A stretch of DNA of 11,794 bases. Origin: CAYXXN01 sp964469055. Its GTDB lineage: Bacteria; Acidobacteriota; Thermoanaerobaculia; Multivoradales; JAHEKO01. This document shows, piece after piece, positions 8,890-11,794 of this stretch. The translations under genes and the position numbers were made by a program. The stretch covers positions 1-11,794 of the forward strand of contig CAYXXN010000091.1 in assembly GCA_964469055.1 (NCBI GenBank), given 5' to 3'. Numbering within the stretch: position 1 is the first letter of the stretch; every line of letters begins with the position of its first letter. The notes under the pieces are model-generated. The model made no database searches, was not told the DNA's origin, and was given only the letters and a program-made list of their open reading frames with translations.

Positions 8890-8903
8890 GGCGTCCGGAC
8901 GCC
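8890..8903. promoter_or_regulatory. Perfect 14-base palindrome upstream of the operon: candidate operator
   Basis: GGCGTCCGGACGCC reads the same on both strands. It lies 3 bases beyond the stop codon of the cysteine-rich protein gene, and its centre is about 40 bases upstream of the start of transcription predicted from the TATACT box. It overlaps where a -35 element should be, which suits a dimeric activator or repressor. The alternative is a short hairpin ending the upstream transcript, but no T-run follows it. Confidence 0.4.
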
Positions 8904-8906
8904 GCT

Positions 8907-9407
8907 TCAGTCGAAGGCCGGCCGCAGGCGGGCGAGAGGCGGGCCCCAGCAGGTCGTCAGGCCGCCGAGATAGGGTGTCTCGTTGCACCCCGCGCCCCCT
9001 GCGCACTGGGCTTCGGAGCTACAGCGACACACCTGCAGGACGGGATCGCAGACCGGACCGGCCGGGTTGGCCGCGCACTCCGGGTCGCTCGTGCAGCGGC
9101 AGAAGCCGGCGACGCAGGTCGGGCCGAGGGCGGTGGGGTTGTTGAGACAGTCGTTCGAGTCCACGCACTCCTCGCAGAAGTCCGTGATGCAGCGCGAGAA
9201 GAAGCGCAGCTGGGTCGGGCACTCTGGGTCGAGGTTGCACTGGCCGACGAGCTGGTCCCAGGCGATGAGGTCGCCCTCCTCGAAGCCGCCGCCGAAGATC
9301 AAGGTCACGACGGCCTCCGCCCGATCGCCCTCGGGGCACTGCGCTGGAGCCGGACTGCCGGCGAGCAGCGGCGCTGCCGCCAGCAGTAGAGCAAGAATCT
9401 CTTCCAC
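8907..9407 (-). CDS. Cysteine-rich exported protein with internal GFEEG...AWDQ motif
   Basis: A 166-residue protein of unknown function. A hydrophobic leader (about 5-23, LALLLAAAPLLAGSPAPAQ) suggests export. Residues 37-55 (IFGGGFEEGDLIAWDQLVG) resemble the C-terminal tail of the beta-helix protein at 2081-3409. The rest holds 16 of the 17 cysteines in EGF-like or Myxococcus-like short repeats: CVDSNDC, C-VAGFCRC-TSDPEC, GPVCDPVLQVCRC-SSEAQC. These should form disulfides outside the cell. GTG at 9407 is chosen because GAGGAGG stands 7 bases upstream. A TTG at 9428, overlapping the corA stop as TTGA, would add SRGGRR and give the leader a positive front, so it is a serious rival start. It is the last gene of the DinB-DinB-CorA run, 17 bases after corA. 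No catalytic motif recognised. Confidence 0.75.
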   Translation of the reverse strand: MEEILALLLAAAPLLAGSPAPAQCPEGDRAEAVVTLIFGGGFEEGDLIAWDQLVGQCNLDPECPTQLRFFSRCITDFCEECVDSNDCLNNPTALGPTCVAGFCRCTSDPECAANPAGPVCDPVLQVCRCSSEAQCAGGAGCNETPYLGGLTTCWGPPLARLRPAFD

Positions 9408-9414
9408 TCGACGT

Positions 9415-9421
9415 CCTCCTC
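9415..9421 (-). promoter_or_regulatory. Ribosome binding site deciding the GTG start of the cysteine-rich protein
   Basis: GAGGAGG on the minus strand, 7 bases before GTG at 9407 and just after the corA stop. It favours this GTG over the TTG that overlaps the corA stop at 9428. Confidence 0.6.
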
Positions 9422-9424
9422 GGC

Positions 9425-10399
9425 TCAAAGCCAGTTCATCAGCCGCGAGTGGATGAAGCCCCAGGCCACCATGCACCCGAGGAAGGCGACGACCACTAGG
9501 AAGCCGTACTGCCACTCGCTCGGCGGAACGAAGTGGTTGAAGTTCATCCCGTAGATGCTGGCCACGAAGTTCGGCACCATGATGATGACGGTGACGGCGG
9601 TGAGACGCTTCATGATCAGGCCCAGCCGGTTGAAGGCGTAGAAGACTTGTACGTCGAGCGCCGCGCTCAGCAGGTCTCGATAGGTGTCCAGCTCGGCCAG
9701 CACGTGCACGGCGTGGTCTTGCACGTCGTCGAAGTAGGGTCGCAGCTTCTCCGGAATCACGTCTTCGCGGCGGAGCACCTCGGCCAGAACGTGGCTCGTC
9801 GGCGCGAGGAGACGGGGGATCCGGAGCAGCTCCTTGCGCAGCCGGAAGAGGTCCGCGGCGGCGCCCTCGGCTCCTTTGAAGATCGCCTCCTCGATGTCCT
9901 CGATCCGCTCGCGGACGCGATCCTCGACCACGAAGTAGCCCTCGACGAGGCTCTCGAACAAGGTGTAGGCCAGACACGCCACGCCGTACGCGTGGCGTCC
10001 GTCGTGTCGCTCCCAGCGCTTGCGCGCCTCCTCGAGCACGGCCAGGACCGCGGCGGGCCTGCGGTGGATGGTCACCAGGTAGTTCTCGCCCCAGAAAAGG
10101 TTCAGCTCGCGCGGCAAGAACGCCCTCTCCGAGTGCTCCGCGGCGTAGACCACGATGAAGTAGTAGCCGGCGTAGGCGTCGCACCGCGGGCGCTCGTGCG
10201 GCTTGGTCACGTCCTCGAGCGCCAGCTCGTGGAAGCCGAACACGCGTCGCAACAGGTCGACCTCCGCGGCACCCGGGTCGCTGATGTCGAGCCACAGCCG
10301 CTTCGCGGGGTCGGCGAGCAGCTCGCCGAGTCGGTCGACACCGACCTCCGCCGGCGAGTCCTGGTCCCGCGCGTCCACCACGAGTCGCATGGTTCCCAT
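9425..10399 (-). CDS. corA: CorA-family magnesium/cobalt transporter
   Basis: A 324-residue inner-membrane divalent-cation channel, expected to be pentameric and to admit Mg2+ (also Co2+/Ni2+). The soluble N-terminal domain (1 to about 245) ends in the long helical stalk, with segments typical of the family such as RLWLDISDP, FHELALEDV and ENYLVTIHR. TM1 is at about 266-283 and leads to YGMNF (283-287), the signature GMN selectivity loop. TM2 is about 298-315, and the short C-terminus ends HSRLMNWL, less basic than in most CorA proteins. Length is normal. The ATG at 10399 is chosen because GAGGAGG lies 4 bases upstream; a second ATG three codons later has worse spacing. It follows a DinB gene by 31 bases and precedes the cysteine-rich protein gene by 17. 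No magnesium-sensing leader is seen. Confidence 0.96.
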   Translation of the reverse strand: MGTMRLVVDARDQDSPAEVGVDRLGELLADPAKRLWLDISDPGAAEVDLLRRVFGFHELALEDVTKPHERPRCDAYAGYYFIVVYAAEHSERAFLPRELNLFWGENYLVTIHRRPAAVLAVLEEARKRWERHDGRHAYGVACLAYTLFESLVEGYFVVEDRVRERIEDIEEAIFKGAEGAAADLFRLRKELLRIPRLLAPTSHVLAEVLRREDVIPEKLRPYFDDVQDHAVHVLAELDTYRDLLSAALDVQVFYAFNRLGLIMKRLTAVTVIIMVPNFVASIYGMNFNHFVPPSEWQYGFLVVVAFLGCMVAWGFIHSRLMNWL

Positions 10400-10430
10400 G
10401 GTGCCTCCTCTCGTGTCGTGGGGCGGCAGC

Positions 10431-10982
10431 CTACCGCGGCGGCGGCTCCACGACCCGCCGGATCCGCGCCAGCTGCCGGAGGTGGAGGAGATCGTGGCCC
10501 GCGTAGAGGCGCCGCATGAGCCCCAGGCTCTCCTCCCCCCGCTCGCCGTGGAGACCCACGCGCTCGAGCTCGGCGGGCGACAGCCGCTCCCAGTGCCGCA
10601 GGTTGGCTCGCCGCAGCGCCGTGAACTGCTCGAGAGCGTCGGCGACGTCCGCGTCCCGGTAGCTGAGCTTGTCCGCCCACAGATCCTGGTCGTAGGGCGT
10701 CACCTGCGACCGGTCGCGAGCCAACACCAAGCGGAGGCGGAAGCCACCCACGAGCTCCGAATCGGCCAAGTGCTGCACGACGTGCCGCATGGACCACTTG
10801 CCCTCGGCTTCCGGCTGGCGCAGTTGGGCAACGGACAACCCCTCGAGCGCGACGGGTAGCGCCGCCAGCGTTTCGCGCAGCACGCCCACCGGGTCCCGGT
10901 CCCAGAGCAGCTCCAAGAGAGCGGCGACGTACGCCTCGGCCTGCTCGGGGGTCAAGTGTCCTGCGGCGGTGAAAACGGACAT
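10431..10982 (-). CDS. DinB/YfiT-fold putative metal-dependent protein (DinB_2 type)
   Basis: A 183-residue four-helix-bundle protein. Residues 61-76 (GKWSMRHVVQHLADSE) and 159-170 (LYAGHDLLHLRQ) are the DinB_2 signatures, giving a likely metal triad of H71, H163 and H167. PYDQDLW (96-102) and LRRANL also match the family. DinB-like proteins include thiol-S-transferases and hydrolases acting on thiols such as mycothiol and bacillithiol, but most are uncharacterised, so no substrate is assigned. It appears cytoplasmic and has no signal peptide. The ATG is preceded by AGGGAGG at close spacing. A second, different DinB-fold gene ends 27 bases upstream, so the pair was probably cotranscribed with corA. 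Sequence identity between the two is visibly low, suggesting old duplication or independent recruitment. Confidence 0.9.
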   Translation of the reverse strand: MSVFTAAGHLTPEQAEAYVAALLELLWDRDPVGVLRETLAALPVALEGLSVAQLRQPEAEGKWSMRHVVQHLADSELVGGFRLRLVLARDRSQVTPYDQDLWADKLSYRDADVADALEQFTALRRANLRHWERLSPAELERVGLHGERGEESLGLMRRLYAGHDLLHLRQLARIRRVVEPPPR

Positions 10983-11009
10983 GAGCCTCCCTGGCGACGA
11001 GCTGTCGCG

Positions 11010-11498
11010 TCAGTCGAACTCGACTCGGCGATCGCTCTGTTGTTGCCCGACGCGGCCGGCGGCCACCTCGGCCTTGAAGTAATTCTCGCCACGCACCCGC
11101 GAACCGGCGAGGCGGCGCAGCATGGCGAGCTGCCCAACGTGGGTCAGGGCGTCGGCGATCGGCCCCTGGAAGAACCGCTCGACCGAGCAGCCGATCGGCG
11201 CCGTCGAGGCCAGGGCGTCGTCGAGCCGCCCGACGGCGACGAAGAAGCGCTCGACCTCCTGCGGCCACGGCAGGGGCTCCGAGTCCCGCCAGACCTGCTG
11301 CCCCTCGAGGTGCGCCAGCGCCCAGTCCATGAGGTCTCCTAGGTGCGCGAGGATCTCCCCCGGCGTGCGACTCGTCTCCCCCAGCCGAAACTCCGCGAAG
11401 CCCACCGGCGCGTCCCGCAGCACCTTTTCTGCGCGGTAGGCCAGGGCGGCGACAGTGTGGCGGAGGAACTGGCGGACCTCGGTCGACTCCCCGCTCAC
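11010..11498 (-). CDS. Second DinB-fold protein, GTG start
   Basis: A 162-residue protein of the DinB superfamily. Residues 46-58 (PGEILAHLGDLMD) supply H52 and 114-130 (IADALTHVGQLAMLRRL) supply H120, the positions of two metal ligands. The third histidine of the triad is not obvious, since the later HDLLH pattern is replaced by THVGQL. RVRGENYFKAEV (134-145) follows, as in several DinB proteins. No ATG is suitably placed. GTG at 11498 is chosen because the next in-frame codons start a normal DinB N-terminus, and this GTG overlaps the TGA of a tiny upstream frame. Cytoplasmic; substrate unknown. It sits 27 bases before the other DinB gene. Confidence 0.8.
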   Translation of the reverse strand: MSGESTEVRQFLRHTVAALAYRAEKVLRDAPVGFAEFRLGETSRTPGEILAHLGDLMDWALAHLEGQQVWRDSEPLPWPQEVERFFVAVGRLDDALASTAPIGCSVERFFQGPIADALTHVGQLAMLRRLAGSRVRGENYFKAEVAAGRVGQQQSDRRVEFD

Positions 11499-11596
11499 AC
11501 CCCGGCGTCCCCAGCCTCGGTTGTCACACCGCCGAAGACTACCAGCAGGACGACGACGAGCCGCCTCTCGTAGTCGATTCGGTACTGGATGGGCAT
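11495..11596 (-). CDS. 33-residue mini-frame, possible remnant or small membrane peptide
   Basis: ATG at 11596 begins MPIQYRIDYERRLVVVLLVV, then FGGVTTEAGDAGV and TGA. The first part resembles from memory the N-terminus of a family of about 140-residue proteins that begin with a YxIDxERRLVV-type strand; if so, the rest is missing. The centre (LVVVLLVVFGGV) is hydrophobic enough for a short membrane segment. It starts 5 bases after the beta-propeller stop and its TGA overlaps the DinB GTG (GTGA), an arrangement that would couple translation. No ribosome site is visible, so it may simply be chance or decay. Confidence 0.3.
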   Translation of the reverse strand: MPIQYRIDYERRLVVVLLVVFGGVTTEAGDAGV

Positions 11597-11601
11597 GCGC
11601 G

Positions 11602-11794
11602 TCAGGTGGCGTGGGCTGGGCAGTCAGGGGGCCACGCCTCGCGGCCTTGCTCATACCACACGAAGAACTCTCCCGAGTCCGGGCCCTTGGTGTCCCGTGC
11701 GAACAGCAGCGACCGTCCGCTGGGGGAGAACAGGGCGCCGATCTCCGTTCCATTCTGGTTGACCTCGGGGCCGAGCTTCGTCCGCGGCGCCCAC
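11602..11794 (-). CDS. C-terminal end of a PD40 (TolB-like) beta-propeller protein, 5' part outside window
   Basis: The frame is open from the right edge to TGA at 11602-11604, giving the last 63 residues. About residues 15-35 (GTEIGALFSPSGRSLLFAR) match the FSPDGxxLLFA blade signature of PD40/WD40-like propellers found in TolB-type proteins and in secreted periplasmic scaffolds. EFFVWYEQGREAWPP and a final CPAHAT follow. The full protein cannot be classified and its upstream domains are unseen; it may be secreted, as many PD40 proteins are. It leads a minus-strand run followed by the mini-frame and two DinB genes. Assignment rests on a single blade. Confidence 0.6.
   Translation of the reverse strand, partial: WAPRTKLGPEVNQNGTEIGALFSPSGRSLLFARDTKGPDSGEFFVWYEQGREAWPPDCPAHAT

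Noticed and set aside
9345..9362. Lipoprotein signal for the cysteine-rich protein
   Set aside because: The residues before C24 are PAPAQ, lacking the small residue at -1 and hydrophobic residue at -3 of a lipobox, so an ordinary signal peptide fits better.
9533..10519. A 328-codon frame on the plus strand opposite corA
   Set aside because: The minus strand carries CorA with its GMN motif and a good ribosome site; this frame is its antisense image.

Overview
The window is GC-rich bacterial chromosomal DNA, densely packed with genes and without tRNA, rRNA, insertion sequence or CRISPR. There are 13 well-supported genes, including one cut by each window edge, plus one doubtful mini-gene. The longest gap is about 80 bases. 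A secreted beta-helix protein ends in a FADGFESG...AWDQ tail, many genes start with GTG or TTG, and several starts look leaderless. Together with the anthraniloyl-CoA chemistry this would suit an uncultured soil or marine lineage such as Acidobacteriota (Thermoanaerobaculia-like). That placement is inference from style, not from a marker gene.

Left part (1-1140, + strand): the C-terminal part of a benzoate/2-aminobenzoate-type aryl-CoA ligase, overlapping by ATGA with a small exported thioredoxin-fold (TlpA-like) protein. It converges, with overlapping stop codons, on a minus-strand group (1137-3409): a secreted beta-helix protein with a choice-of-anchor-Q-like end, a hotdog acyl-CoA thioesterase, and an MscL mechanosensitive channel with an added zinc ribbon. 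A divergent HD-GYP gene (3493-4299, +) lacks any sensor domain.

Centre (4318-8854, - strand): a compact three-gene operon with two 4-base overlaps. It runs from an Old Yellow Enzyme (OYE)-family flavin oxidoreductase with an incomplete Fe-S cysteine set, through a class I methyltransferase with a GTG start, to a 752-residue fusion of an FAD monooxygenase and an OYE domain. The fusion has the architecture of 2-aminobenzoyl-CoA (anthraniloyl-CoA) monooxygenase/reductase. A TATACT box lies just before the operon and a perfect 14-base palindrome is centred about 40 bases upstream of the predicted transcription start. Together with the aryl-CoA ligase and the thioesterase, this suggests an aryl-CoA pathway (activation, oxygenation/reduction, release). 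The methyltransferase and the free OYE protein are the unexplained members.

Right part (8907-11794, - strand): reading in the direction of transcription, the end of a PD40 beta-propeller protein, a 33-codon mini-frame, two different DinB-fold proteins, a CorA-type Mg2+ channel and a cysteine-rich exported protein. That last protein carries the same short GFExG...AWDQ motif as the beta-helix protein more than 5 kb away. The shared motif, the methyltransferase-containing operon and the leaderless-looking promoters are the points most worth a second look.
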